In this document: piece after piece, positions 33,036 through 41,108 of the stretch
Layout of the letters: each line of letters opens with the position of its first letter
Numbering within the stretch: the stretch's first letter is position 1
Source of the DNA: Flavivirga eckloniae
GTDB lineage: Bacteria > Bacteroidota > Bacteroidia > Flavobacteriales > Flavobacteriaceae
NCBI RefSeq assembly: GCF_002886045.1
Contig: NZ_CP025791.1
Coordinates: 2,805,001 to 2,869,000, forward strand
Direction of reading: 5' to 3'
DNA: 64,000 bases
The notes under the pieces: model-generated
The model's database searches: none
The model's input: only the letters and a program-made list of their open reading frames with translations
What the model was told of the DNA's origin: nothing
Translations under genes and position numbers: made by a program

Positions 33036-34139
33036 TTAGACAACCTCAAACAATTTTCCGGGTAAAGGTCTTATTACGCCTTTAAGCTCCATAGTGAGCA
33101 ATACACTAGCTATTTTAAAAGTAGGCATATTGCAATTAACAGCAATTATATCTAGTTGTTGCTTATTATTCTCCTTTAAGTATGAATAAACTGTTTTCTC
33201 TGTAGCATCCAATTCAACAAACAATCGTTTCTGTACGGCTGGTTTTTCATCTGCTTCTAATTCCCAATTTAAAATATAAGGCACATCCAAAGGCGTAGTA
33301 AGCATATGTGCCTTTTGGTGTTTTATTAAATTGTTACATCCTATACTTTGGCTATCTGTTGTTCTTCCTGGAACAGCAAACACATCTCTATTATAAGAAT
33401 TAGCAATATCTGCAGTTACCAAACTTCCGCCTTTCTCTGCAGATTCTATAACAATGGTCGCTTCGCTTAAACCTGCAATAACCCTATTTCGCTTTAAAAA
33501 GTTTGTTCTTTCGAATTTGTCGCTGCTCCAAAAATCGGTAAAAAACCCTCCGTTTTTCAATATATCATTCTTATACTTTTCGTGCACTTTGGGGTAAACT
33601 TGATTCAGTCCATGCGCCAAACAGCCAATAGTTTGCAAATTATTTTTAATAGCAGCTTTATGTGCCGTAATATCGGTTCCGTATGCAAAGCCAGAAATGA
33701 TAATAGGATTATAAGGCTTTAAAGTTTCCACCAAATCTTCACAAAATGCTATACCGTTAGTGGTTATCTTTCGGGCACCTACTATACTAATAATATGTTG
33801 CTGTTTTAAGTTATTATTACCCATTTGAAACAATAAAATAGGACCATCGATACAATGCTTTAATTTTTCCGGATAACTCCCGTCTTTAAAATAAGATACT
33901 TTAATCTTGTTCGATTTTATAAAGTCAATCTCTTTTTCTGCAGCTAATAAATGATGCGCTTCAAACAAATCACTCAAAACGACATGCCCAATACCATTAA
34001 TTTTTAAAAGATTTTGTTTCTTTTCCTTTAAAACAGCCTCTGCCGAACCACAATTCGAAATAAGACGTTTGGCGGTTATATCGCCAATATTAGGCACATG
34101 TTGTAATGCGAGTGTATAAAGCAAATCATTTTCCGTCAT
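33036..34139 (-). CDS. dprA: DNA processing protein DprA
   Basis: The 367-residue protein has a short N-terminal helix-hairpin-helix/SAM-like part, the Rossmann-like core (ISIVGARKITTNG, IISGFAYGTDITAHKAA, TIGCLAHGLNQVYP, RNRVIAGLSEATIVIESAEKGGSLVTA) and a C-terminal winged-helix-like end. DprA loads RecA onto incoming single-stranded DNA during natural transformation. recA lies 6 kb away. It converges with trpS, only 25 bases separating the stops. Confidence 0.95.
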   Translation of the reverse strand: MTENDLLYTLALQHVPNIGDITAKRLISNCGSAEAVLKEKKQNLLKINGIGHVVLSDLFEAHHLLAAEKEIDFIKSNKIKVSYFKDGSYPEKLKHCIDGPILLFQMGNNNLKQQHIISIVGARKITTNGIAFCEDLVETLKPYNPIIISGFAYGTDITAHKAAIKNNLQTIGCLAHGLNQVYPKVHEKYKNDILKNGGFFTDFWSSDKFERTNFLKRNRVIAGLSEATIVIESAEKGGSLVTADIANSYNRDVFAVPGRTTDSQSIGCNNLIKHQKAHMLTTPLDVPYILNWELEADEKPAVQKRLFVELDATEKTVYSYLKENNKQQLDIIAVNCNMPTFKIASVLLTMELKGVIRPLPGKLFEVV

Positions 34140-34230
34140 TCTATATTATTGATTTTGAGATTGCAATAAAAGAATTTTCACACATTTAATAAATAGTTAC
34201 ATCTAACTTTTATTTGAAAGTATAATTCTT

Positions 34231-34238
34231 TAACTTTG
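34231..34238 (+). promoter_or_regulatory. -7 box of the HU-SPOR gene, apparently leaderless
   Basis: TAACTTTG ends 5 bases before the ATG at 34244. If transcription starts 4-6 bases past the box, the mRNA has no 5' leader. Confidence 0.55.
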
Positions 34239-34243
34239 TTTTT

Positions 34244-35209
34244 ATGCAATTAGAGACCTACATAAGCGATTTACTATATAGATATGAGTGTGTTACGGTT
34301 CCTGAGTTTGGAGCTTTTTTAACACAACGTACATCAGCAACCATTCATGAAAGTACAAATGCTTTTTATCCACCAAAAAAAATGGTGTCGTTTAATGAGC
34401 AAATTCAAAAAAATGATGGCTTGCTGGCAAATTATATTGCCGATATTGAAAAAATCCCTTTTGAGGTTGCCACCAAAAAAATTGCAAAGCGCGTTAGAGT
34501 ATTAAAATCTTATTTAACTCAAGGAGAAACGCTCTCATTTAAAAATATTGGTGAGATTACGTTTAATAGCGAAGGTAAAATTTTATTCGAACCTTCGAAC
34601 CATCTTAACTATCTAACCGATTCCTTTGGTTTATCACAATATGTATCACCTCCGGTAACGAGAGAGACTTACAAAGAACCTATGGTAATCCGAGAGGCAT
34701 ACAAAGAGAAAGTAGAAACCATCGAAAAGGTAGTTCCTATTATAGTTACTCCAGAAAAACGTAACATAAGACCTTACTTAAAATATGCTGCTGTTGGTTT
34801 AATTGCCTTAACACTTGCTGGTTTTGCTGGCTCTAATTATTACATAAATAAAGTGGAGCAGCACAATCAATTAGCTCAAGAAGAAGCTACGCAGCAATTA
34901 GAAACCAAAATACAAAAGGCAACATTTAATTTAAACCCGCTTCCTGCTATTACTTTAAATGTAGATAAACAAACAGGTAGTTATCACATTGTTGCCGATG
35001 CATTTCGAATTGAGGAAAACTCCGATTTAAAAGTTAAACAACTTAGAGCTTTAGGTTATAACGCCAGAAAAATAGGCACTAATAAATTCGGATTGCATCT
35101 TGTTGTATATTCTAGCTACGAAAATGGCCAAGATGCTCTTAAAGCCGTTCGTGAAATTAGAAATACGCACAACAGAGATGCTTGGATATTGATTAAAAAA
35201 TTGGATTAG
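34244..35209 (+). CDS. HU-domain / SPOR-domain membrane protein
   Basis: The 321-residue protein has an N-terminal tandem HU-like (CCDC81-type) DNA-binding region (YISDLLYRYECVTVPEFGAFLTQ; FKNIGEITFNSEGKILFEP), a membrane span at about 182-204 (AAVGLIALTLAGFAGS), and a C-terminal SPOR domain (SYHIVADAFRIEENSDLKVKQL ... VVYSSYENGQDALKAVREIR). SPOR domains bind denuded peptidoglycan at division sites, while the HU part faces the cytoplasm and may contact DNA, so the protein could connect nucleoid and septal wall. That role is inference from the domains; the architecture is typical of Bacteroidota. Confidence 0.85.
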   Translation: MQLETYISDLLYRYECVTVPEFGAFLTQRTSATIHESTNAFYPPKKMVSFNEQIQKNDGLLANYIADIEKIPFEVATKKIAKRVRVLKSYLTQGETLSFKNIGEITFNSEGKILFEPSNHLNYLTDSFGLSQYVSPPVTRETYKEPMVIREAYKEKVETIEKVVPIIVTPEKRNIRPYLKYAAVGLIALTLAGFAGSNYYINKVEQHNQLAQEEATQQLETKIQKATFNLNPLPAITLNVDKQTGSYHIVADAFRIEENSDLKVKQLRALGYNARKIGTNKFGLHLVVYSSYENGQDALKAVREIRNTHNRDAWILIKKLD

Positions 35210-35260
35210 GTTTATATCGTAATTCGCTTCTTTTTACTTCTTTAATATTTAAAAGCATAG

Positions 35261-35268
35261 TACCTTTG
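35261..35268 (+). promoter_or_regulatory. -7 box for the acyl-CoA thioesterase gene
   Basis: TACCTTTG matches TAnnTTTG, 22 bases before the ATG at 35291. Confidence 0.5.
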
Positions 35269-35290
35269 CAGCATCTTTAAAAAAGACATC

Positions 35291-35800
35291 ATGCGTGCAA
35301 AAACACCCGAACAATCTAAAACGATTCTCACCGACATGGTTTTACCTGGTGAAACCAACCCTTTAAACAACTTATTTGGTGGTGAATTACTGGCAAGAAT
35401 GGATCGTGCTGCAAGTATCGCTGCAAGGCGTCACTCAAGACGTATCGTGGTAACCGCTTCGGTTAATCACGTTGCTTTTAACAGGGCAGTTCCTTTAGGC
35501 AGTGTTGTAACTGTAGAGGCGAAAGTGTCTCGCGCTTTTAAAACTTCTATGGAAGTGTTTATTGATGTTTGGATAGAAGACAGGGAGTCTGGTGATAAAA
35601 CAAAAGCAAACGAAGCGATTTACACTTTTGTGGCTGTAGATGAAACCGGACGCCCAATAGCTATTCCCGAAATAACTCCAGAAACCGACTTGGAAAAAGA
35701 ACGTTTTGATGCCGCATTGCGCCGTAAACAATTAAGCTTATTATTAGCTGGTAAAATAAAACCAAATGATGCTACTGAGTTAAAGGCTTTATTTGAATAA
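35291..35800 (+). CDS. Acyl-CoA thioesterase, hotdog fold
   Basis: The 169-residue protein fits the YciA/ACOT7 class: TDMVLPGETNPLNNLFGGELLARMDRAASIAARRHS, with the catalytic-type Asn and Asp positions, then VTASVNHVAFNRAVPLGSVVTVEA. It hydrolyses acyl-CoA to free acid and CoA in the cytoplasm; chain preference cannot be read. It stands alone behind its own promoter. Confidence 0.9.
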   Translation: MRAKTPEQSKTILTDMVLPGETNPLNNLFGGELLARMDRAASIAARRHSRRIVVTASVNHVAFNRAVPLGSVVTVEAKVSRAFKTSMEVFIDVWIEDRESGDKTKANEAIYTFVAVDETGRPIAIPEITPETDLEKERFDAALRRKQLSLLLAGKIKPNDATELKALFE

Positions 35801-35874
35801 ATAAAAGAATTTCTTTTGGATTAAACCTTTTATTTTTTAGCAAGTCTTATAGTAAAATCAAATCTAAAAAAGCT

Positions 35875-36093
35875 ATGAGACATTTAATTATTTTATTTTT
35901 CGCGTTGTGCACCATGAGTTTAACATCTTGCGCTACTCGCACGCACGTTGTTACAAAACCAAACAGAGTAACCGTTGTAAAAACAGCGCCAAAACACTAC
36001 AAAATTGTTAATGTAAGAGGTAAACGTTATTATTTCTGGAACGGAAACCACTATAGAAAAACTAGAAGAGGTTATGTTCTTGTAAGAGTGTAA
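35875..36093 (+). CDS. Small basic lipoprotein
   Basis: The 72-residue product has a lipoprotein signal (LIILFFALCTMSLTSCATR, cysteine near residue 19) and a mature part rich in Tyr, Arg and Lys (KHYKIVNVRGKRYYFWNGNHYRKTRRGYVLVRV) with a YYFWNGNHY beta-hairpin-like motif found in small envelope proteins of flavobacteria. Function unknown. It is followed by a strong terminator hairpin. Confidence 0.68.
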   Translation: MRHLIILFFALCTMSLTSCATRTHVVTKPNRVTVVKTAPKHYKIVNVRGKRYYFWNGNHYRKTRRGYVLVRV

Positions 36094-36170
36094 GCTTCAT
36101 CCTGCCTTAGTCCATTTTGAGTACTTTGACTATGTTCAGCATAAACTAAAGTCGAAAGGCTGGAATGGAA

Positions 36171-36209
36171 GAGCCAAAAGCATCTCAATTCGAGATGCTT
36201 TTTTGGCTC
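36171..36209. terminator. Bidirectional terminator overlapping the 3' end of the minus-strand gene
   Basis: GAGCCAAAAGCATCTC (36171-36186) pairs with GAGATGCTTTTTTGGCTC (36192-36209), with a two-base bulge in the T-run. The right arm covers the last codons of the gene at 36185-36541. Confidence 0.8.
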
Positions 36210-36541
36210 TTACTATCAACACAAATTATTTTATCTGCTTTAATACATTGGTGAATATTTTCAACAATCATAATTGGGGAAATGGAGTCCCTGTTATTAA
36301 AATATAAAGCAGGAAATTTATCGTAGAACTCATCAAATTCTTTTCTTGCCAAAAGATCTGTTCCGTTATTATAACTCTTATTAATACGAATAACGATAAT
36401 AACTTTTAGCCCCGTTATGCAATGCTTTACAACGTTATCTGCTAAACCAGATTGGTTTAACAGTGCCATCAATTTGACTATAGTAGTATAAGGAGGTAAC
36501 ACAATATCATCAGGCGATATATAGGCTTCTGTTTTTTCCAT
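36185..36541 (-). CDS. Uncharacterised 118-residue protein
   Basis: No family recognised. The product starts MEKTEAYISPDDIVLPPYTTIVKLM and has a hydrophobic central strand (KVIIVIRINKSY) and acidic helices; no signal peptide or membrane span. Its C-terminal ten residues (VDSKSQKSISN end) are encoded by one arm of the terminator hairpin, so the original 3' end may have been changed by the hairpin. It lies next to the candidate small RNA. Confidence 0.5.
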   Translation of the reverse strand: MEKTEAYISPDDIVLPPYTTIVKLMALLNQSGLADNVVKHCITGLKVIIVIRINKSYNNGTDLLARKEFDEFYDKFPALYFNNRDSISPIMIVENIHQCIKADKIICVDSKSQKSISN

Positions 36542-36639
36542 AGAACTTTAACGTTTTTATAAGATTCAAAAATTATAAGTTGGAGTTAACATTCAACAGG
36601 TGCTGAAATGAATTCAGCACTTATGCCCATAATGCATGA

Positions 36640-36813
36640 AAACAAAAAGGCGTGGAACTCAACTTACCTGAATTGAGGTACTGGTATACCTTATAGCGAT
36701 AAGAGAGCCCACGCCCGGGTACGTGAGCCAATCTGCTTATCGTCTCGCTATAAAAAGTACCAGTTTTCAATTCAGAGACTCAAAGCGATAGCTTCTAATA
36801 TTTTATGTACGAA
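36640..36813 (-). ncRNA. Candidate 6S-like small RNA (long rod hairpin)
   Basis: The DNA folds into one long interrupted hairpin. Paired blocks in plus coordinates: 36668-36675 with 36768-36775 (CTGAATTG/CAATTCAG); GGTACT 36677-36682 with AGTACC 36756-36761; TATAGCG 36692-36698 with CGCTATA 36746-36752; ATAAG 36699-36703 with CTTAT 36736-36740; and an apical GCCCACG 36707-36713 with CGTGAGC 36722-36728. The apical pair needs a G-U wobble on the minus strand but is a C-A mismatch on the plus strand, so the minus strand is favoured. A perfect -7 box (36820-36827) lies upstream on that strand and a T-rich run (36648-36639) lies at the end. A rod with interior bubbles resembles 6S RNA, and a 6S-Flavo class has been described; the identity is not proven. 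Confidence 0.55.
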
Positions 36814-36819
36814 GAATCG

Positions 36820-36827
36820 CAAATATA
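36820..36827 (-). promoter_or_regulatory. -7 box for the candidate small RNA
   Basis: On the minus strand TATATTTG is an exact TAnnTTTG match. No clear -33 TTG. It points into the hairpin and away from the XRE gene. Confidence 0.5.
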
Positions 36828-36923
36828 TGTTATTGGAGACTAATATAATAAAAATTCATGATTTGGGTGTATATCCCCAAAGAGATTTTTCAAATTAATA
36901 CCAATTTCACTCAAAATAGAGTA

Positions 36924-37172
36924 ATGGACGTTGATGACGCATTAAATAAATTTTTAATCGCTTTTGGTAAAAGAGTGAAAGAGCTTAGAGAAAGTAAAAA
37001 TTATACTCTCGAAGAGATAGATGCTTTATGCGATATTGACCCAAGTGATTTTAGTAAAATCGAAAAAGGAAAAACGAATATTACTTTTCGCACTTTAATT
37101 AAAATTTCTAATGGCTTAAATGTCAATCCTAAGGAACTATTAGATTTCGAATCAAAAAAAGATAATTTTTAA
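36924..37172 (+). CDS. XRE-family helix-turn-helix regulator
   Basis: From the ATG at 36924 the product is 82 residues, almost entirely one Cro/C1-type HTH: FGKRVKELRESKNYTLEEIDALCDIDPSDFSKIEKGKTNITFRTLIKISNGLNVNPKELL. An upstream ATG at 36858 would add 22 residues without domain character. It is a lone regulator beside the candidate small RNA and a lipoprotein gene; no toxin partner follows directly. Confidence 0.82.
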   Translation: MDVDDALNKFLIAFGKRVKELRESKNYTLEEIDALCDIDPSDFSKIEKGKTNITFRTLIKISNGLNVNPKELLDFESKKDNF

Positions 37173-37290
37173 ATAGATAATCTTTTTAACTACTACCTTA
37201 CTTTTTGAAATTAGCGAACACAAACAGTTAATTTTAGATTATTAACTTGATTTGATTGTATATACCGATGAATAAATACAAAAAATAAAA

Positions 37291-37767
37291 ATGAATAAAA
37301 CAATTCTTAAACTATTAGCTTTTTCAACATTAATTTTTATTGTTGGATGTGGTAAAGCAAATAACAGCAATACTAAATTGATAACCGACAAAGACAAGGA
37401 AGTCTTACGGTATTTAAAAGAAGTTGAATGGCCTAAAGCATATGCAGAACAAGACACTTTGCTCTTAGATAGAATTTTGGGAGAAGATTTTAAAATGATA
37501 GACCATTCAGGAAATTGGTATAGTAAGAAAGATGAATTAGATTGGATTAAAAAAAATTCTACAAATAACGATTCTTTCAATTATGAAATAAAGAGATTTG
37601 AAATTTTAGATAATGGAACTGCAGTTATTTGTGGAACAGGTCATATTTTAAAAGATTCAGTAAAATCAATTTACCAATCGAGCAATGTACTTGTAAAAAG
37701 AGAAGGGAAATGGAAGGCAGTATTATCTCATGTTTCAGGATTCAAAAATATTGAAGAAGAAGAATGA
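37291..37767 (+). CDS. NTF2-like (DUF4440) lipoprotein
   Basis: The 158-residue protein has a lipoprotein signal (FSTLIFIVGCGKANN, cysteine near residue 20) and one SnoaL/NTF2-like cone domain: WPKAYAEQDTLLLDRILGEDFKMIDHSGNWYSKKDELDWIK, then GTAVICGTGHILK and NVLVKREGKWKAVLSHVSG. Such domains bind small hydrophobic ligands or act as enzymes; nothing in the sequence fixes the role. It stands 118 bases after the XRE gene. Confidence 0.8.
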   Translation: MNKTILKLLAFSTLIFIVGCGKANNSNTKLITDKDKEVLRYLKEVEWPKAYAEQDTLLLDRILGEDFKMIDHSGNWYSKKDELDWIKKNSTNNDSFNYEIKRFEILDNGTAVICGTGHILKDSVKSIYQSSNVLVKREGKWKAVLSHVSGFKNIEEEE

Positions 37768-37909
37768 ATAAAAACGATAAAATCTAAAAATTCTTCCTAC
37801 TGATGCTCGTTTGAAACGAGTACTACACAATTTTTAACATCTATTTGTTTGGAGAAATGCCATTCCTCTCTAAAGATATTTTTATATTTATTTGAGCATA
37901 CTAAAACAA

Positions 37910-38479
37910 ATGGCTGAAAGTATTTTAATAAACCATATTAAATCTTATTTAATCCTTTCAGAAAAAGAATTATCTGAAATTGCGCGCTTTTTCGATTATC
38001 ATTCTTTCAATAAAAAAGACACACTACTCCATGCAGAAAAACGTTGCGACAAGCTATTTTTTGTTATAAAAGGATGTTTGCAATTATATTTTATTGATGG
38101 TTTGAGTAACCCAAAAACCTCACAATTTGCCATAGAGAATTGGTGGCTAACCGATTTTTTAGCATTTCAAAACCAACAACCATCCAATTTCTATATAGAA
38201 ACAGTCGAAAATTCAGAGGTTCTATCAATCTCTTTTTCAAAATATCAAGAGCTATTAGATACATTCCCTAAAATGGAAAAATATTTTAGAAACATTTACG
38301 AAACGGCTTATGGTGCTGCATTAATGCGTATAAAATATATGAACAGCCTTTCTAAAGAAGATATGTTTTTAATGTTTCGGGATAATTTTCCGGAATTTGT
38401 GCAACGTGTACCACAATACCTTTTAGCAAGTTTTCTTGGCTTAACTCCAGAGTATTTGAGCGAGATTAAAAGAAAGTAA
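37910..38479 (+). CDS. Crp/Fnr-family regulator
   Basis: The product from ATG 37910 is 189 residues: an N-terminal cyclic-nucleotide-binding-like barrel (FFVIKGCLQLYFIDGLSNPKTSQFAIENWWLTDF) and a C-terminal winged helix (VPQYLLASFLGLTPEYLSEIKRK). cAMP-binding residues are not conserved, as in most of the flavobacterial group. The TTG at 37892 could extend it by six residues. It lies 78 bases before an exported DJ-1/PfpI gene and may control it. Confidence 0.88.
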   Translation: MAESILINHIKSYLILSEKELSEIARFFDYHSFNKKDTLLHAEKRCDKLFFVIKGCLQLYFIDGLSNPKTSQFAIENWWLTDFLAFQNQQPSNFYIETVENSEVLSISFSKYQELLDTFPKMEKYFRNIYETAYGAALMRIKYMNSLSKEDMFLMFRDNFPEFVQRVPQYLLASFLGLTPEYLSEIKRK

Positions 38480-38557
38480 CTTTCTTAAACCAGCTTAATT
38501 TTTTCTACAATTGATTTTATCAACTTTGTTTTACATTAAATAAAGGATAAATAAACT

Positions 38558-39313
38558 ATGAAACATTTAAGCATTATAACAACACTTTTTCTAGTCTCTA
38601 TTTTTATTAGCTGTAATACCGAGAAATCAAAAACCAGCAGCAATAATGAGACTATTAATCAAGTAGCAGCACAATCGGACACGCTAACAAAACACTTAAA
38701 ACCATTTAAACCGGAGTTACCGACAATAGGGCTTCTTATGTTTAATGGTGTTTTGCAAGGAGAAGTTATAGCTACATCGGATGTTTTTGCAAAACCAGAC
38801 AAAAACATGAAACAAATTTTTAATGTAATAACTATAGCAGAAACGGAAAAACCCATCACAACCGAAGAAGGTATGCGATTTGTTCCCGATTACACTTTTA
38901 AGAACTGTCCAAAATTAACCGCCTTATTTGTTCCTAGTGGTTACGATATGTACGCACAGGTGCATAATGAGCAAATGGTAGATTTTATTAAAAAGAAAAA
39001 CAACGAAACTAAATACATAGTAAGCAATTGTGCCGGGGCTCAGCTTATAGGTCAATCTGGGATTGCAGATGGACATAAAATAGTCACCTATATTGGAGGA
39101 GGAAAACAACTGCAGAAGGAATACCCAAATTTAAAAGTTCAAAATGATAGTTTGGTAACTTTTGTTGAAGACGGAAAATTTAGCTCCTCGAACGGAAACT
39201 TGACCAGCTATATTTCTGCTCTAAATTTAGTAGAAAAAATGACCAGTACTGAGCATAGGGAATTTATAGAAAGTTATTTATACATTGACCGACTTCAAAA
39301 TTGGAAGAAATAA
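38558..39313 (+). CDS. Exported DJ-1/PfpI-family lipoprotein
   Basis: The 251-residue protein has a lipoprotein signal (LFLVSIFISCNTEKS, cysteine near residue 19) and one DJ-1/PfpI domain: TIGLLMFNGVLQGEVIATSDVF, LTALFVPSGYDMYAQ, and the nucleophile elbow SNCAGAQLIGQSG, with a late segment SSNGNLTSYISALNLVE. The family is usually cytoplasmic (glyoxalase, chaperone, amidase or regulator), so export as a lipoprotein is unusual. Chemistry cannot be read. It is preceded by the Crp/Fnr gene. Confidence 0.85.
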   Translation: MKHLSIITTLFLVSIFISCNTEKSKTSSNNETINQVAAQSDTLTKHLKPFKPELPTIGLLMFNGVLQGEVIATSDVFAKPDKNMKQIFNVITIAETEKPITTEEGMRFVPDYTFKNCPKLTALFVPSGYDMYAQVHNEQMVDFIKKKNNETKYIVSNCAGAQLIGQSGIADGHKIVTYIGGGKQLQKEYPNLKVQNDSLVTFVEDGKFSSSNGNLTSYISALNLVEKMTSTEHREFIESYLYIDRLQNWKK

Positions 39314-39336
39314 GTGCTTTTCTGTTGTCATATTAT

Positions 39337-39396
39337 TTTGAGTACAGTCGAAGATCAGTAAATCTTGGGTTTCATAGATCTTCGACTGTACTCAAA
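39337..39396. repeat. 20-bp perfect inverted repeat after the PfpI gene
   Basis: TTTGAGTACAGTCGAAGATC (39337-39356) and its exact inverse (39377-39396) enclose 20 bases. The 'gagtacagtcgaagatc' text is a dispersed-repeat style of Bacteroidota. No T-run follows, so it is a weak terminator at best. Confidence 0.8.
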
Positions 39397-39529
39397 CTCA
39401 TATTTACGGCTTAACCCCTAACAGTCCGTTATAACAGATGGCTATAGTGAAAGATATCCTTTGAGCAATACAGAAAACAAAAATCCCTGCCTTATTTTAT
39501 AAATATATCCTTTTATTCTGATTTTTTAA

Positions 39530-39564
39530 TTGATCTGAAGTTACACCTCTTTATCTTATATTTG
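39530..39564 (+). promoter_or_regulatory. Candidate promoter of the O-acyltransferase operon
   Basis: TTG (39530-39532) and the exact -7 box TATATTTG (39557-39564) are 24 bases apart, slightly long. The leader would be about 95 bases and contains a small hairpin (ctcctttatggag, about 39587-39600) and a 10-codon frame. Confidence 0.5.
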
Positions 39565-39625
39565 ATTTTTACATAAAAATAAACACTCCTTTATGGAGGT
39601 TATGTGATTTAGATAACAAGAGGTT

Positions 39626-39658
39626 ATGAAAAAATTAGATATCAAAAAACCAGAATAA
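39626..39658 (+). CDS. Possible 10-codon leader peptide frame
   Basis: ATG at 39626 begins MKKLDIKKPE and ends with TAA at 39656-39658, five bases before the ATG of the O-acyltransferase. It could couple translation to that gene. It may equally be chance in A-rich sequence. Confidence 0.2.
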   Translation: MKKLDIKKPE

Positions 39659-39662
39659 AAGA

Positions 39663-41102
39663 ATGCTTTTTAACTCTATAGACTTTGCTATATTCTTACC
39701 CATCATTTTTATTCTTTATTGGTTTGTAACTAACAAGAACTTAAAACTACAAAACTTATTAATCGTAGTAGCAAGTTATACCTTTTATGGCTGGTGGGAT
39801 TGGCGATTTTTAGCTTTAATACTTTTTAGCACTATAATAGATTATTCCGTTGGTGTTAGTTTATCAAAACAAGAAAATCCAACCAAAAGAAAAACGCTTC
39901 TTTGGGTAAGTATTTTAGTAAATCTTGGGTTTTTAGGTTTTTTTAAGTATTATAATTTCTTCCTTGATAATTTTGTGACAGCATTTTCACTTTTTGGAAC
40001 AGAAATAAAAACAAGCTCTTTAAACATTATTTTACCAGTTGGGATTAGTTTTTATACGTTTCAAACCTTAAGTTATTCAATAGATGTTTACAAAAGAAAA
40101 CTTGAACCAACTAGAGATTTTATTTCATTCTCAGCATTTGTTAGTTTCTTTCCTCAATTAGTTGCTGGACCAATTGAACGAGCCACAAATTTACTACCTC
40201 AATTCTATAAAAAGCGAAAATTCGACTACTCGAAAGCAGTCGATGGTATGCAACAGATACTTTGGGGTTTATTTAAAAAAATAGTAATTGCCGACACATG
40301 TGCTCAATACGCTAATATAATTTTCAACAGTTCTTCTCAATATTCTGGTAGCACACTGGTTCTTGGAGCCGTATTTTTTGCGTTTCAAATTTATGGCGAT
40401 TTTTCGGGCTATTCAGATATAGCCATAGGTACTTCACGCCTATTTGGGTTTAACTTAAAGCAAAATTTTGCTTTTCCATACTTTTCGAGAGATATTGCAG
40501 AGTTTTGGAGACGTTGGCATATATCACTTTCCACCTGGTTTAGAGATTACCTTTATATTCCTTTGGGCGGTAGTCGGGGAGGATCGTGGAATACAATCAG
40601 GAATGTATTTATCATTTTTATTGTAAGTGGGTTTTGGCACGGAGCGAATTGGACATTTATAATCTGGGGTACTTTAAATGCTCTATATTTTTTACCCATT
40701 ATTTTAACAAATAACAACAGAAATAATTTAGATATTGTAGCTCAAGGTAAATATTTACCAAGTATCAAAGAGTTATTCTTCATGCTAATTACATTTGGGT
40801 TAACGGTTTTAGCTTGGATTTTTTTTAGAGCCGAAAACATAACACATGCGTTCAATATTTTTTCAGAAATATTTTCTAGCTCTCTTTTTTCAATTCCAGA
40901 AATCAGACCTAAAATCTTATTTTTCACAACGCTATTCTTTATAGTTTTTGAATGGTTAGGACGCCATGAAGAATTTGCCTTAGGAAACTTAAACATGCGA
41001 TACCCTAGAGCTATTAGATATCCTTTATACCTTATATTAGCTACTACGATACTAATGTTTAGCGGAGGCAAAGCTGAAGAGTTTATATACTTCCAATTCT
41101 AA
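39663..41102 (+). CDS. MBOAT-family O-acyltransferase (AlgI-like)
   Basis: The 479-residue protein has about 10-12 membrane spans and MBOAT motifs: PVGISFYTFQTLSYSIDVY, SFFPQLVAGPIERATNLLPQ, FWRRWHISLSTWFRDYLYIPLGG, and SGFWHGANWTFIIWG with the active-site histidine. AlgI-type proteins bring acetyl groups across the inner membrane to polysaccharide in the periplasm. No polysaccharide cluster adjoins, so the target is unknown. The next gene, 6 bases on, encodes a likely SGNH-type acceptor partner. Confidence 0.92.
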   Translation: MLFNSIDFAIFLPIIFILYWFVTNKNLKLQNLLIVVASYTFYGWWDWRFLALILFSTIIDYSVGVSLSKQENPTKRKTLLWVSILVNLGFLGFFKYYNFFLDNFVTAFSLFGTEIKTSSLNIILPVGISFYTFQTLSYSIDVYKRKLEPTRDFISFSAFVSFFPQLVAGPIERATNLLPQFYKKRKFDYSKAVDGMQQILWGLFKKIVIADTCAQYANIIFNSSSQYSGSTLVLGAVFFAFQIYGDFSGYSDIAIGTSRLFGFNLKQNFAFPYFSRDIAEFWRRWHISLSTWFRDYLYIPLGGSRGGSWNTIRNVFIIFIVSGFWHGANWTFIIWGTLNALYFLPIILTNNNRNNLDIVAQGKYLPSIKELFFMLITFGLTVLAWIFFRAENITHAFNIFSEIFSSSLFSIPEIRPKILFFTTLFFIVFEWLGRHEEFALGNLNMRYPRAIRYPLYLILATTILMFSGGKAEEFIYFQF

Positions 41103-41108
41103 TTTATC

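Noticed and set aside
36858-37172. Toxin-antitoxin pair with the XRE regulator
   Set aside because: No small toxin-like gene adjoins in the same direction; the next gene is an NTF2-like lipoprotein 118 bases away.
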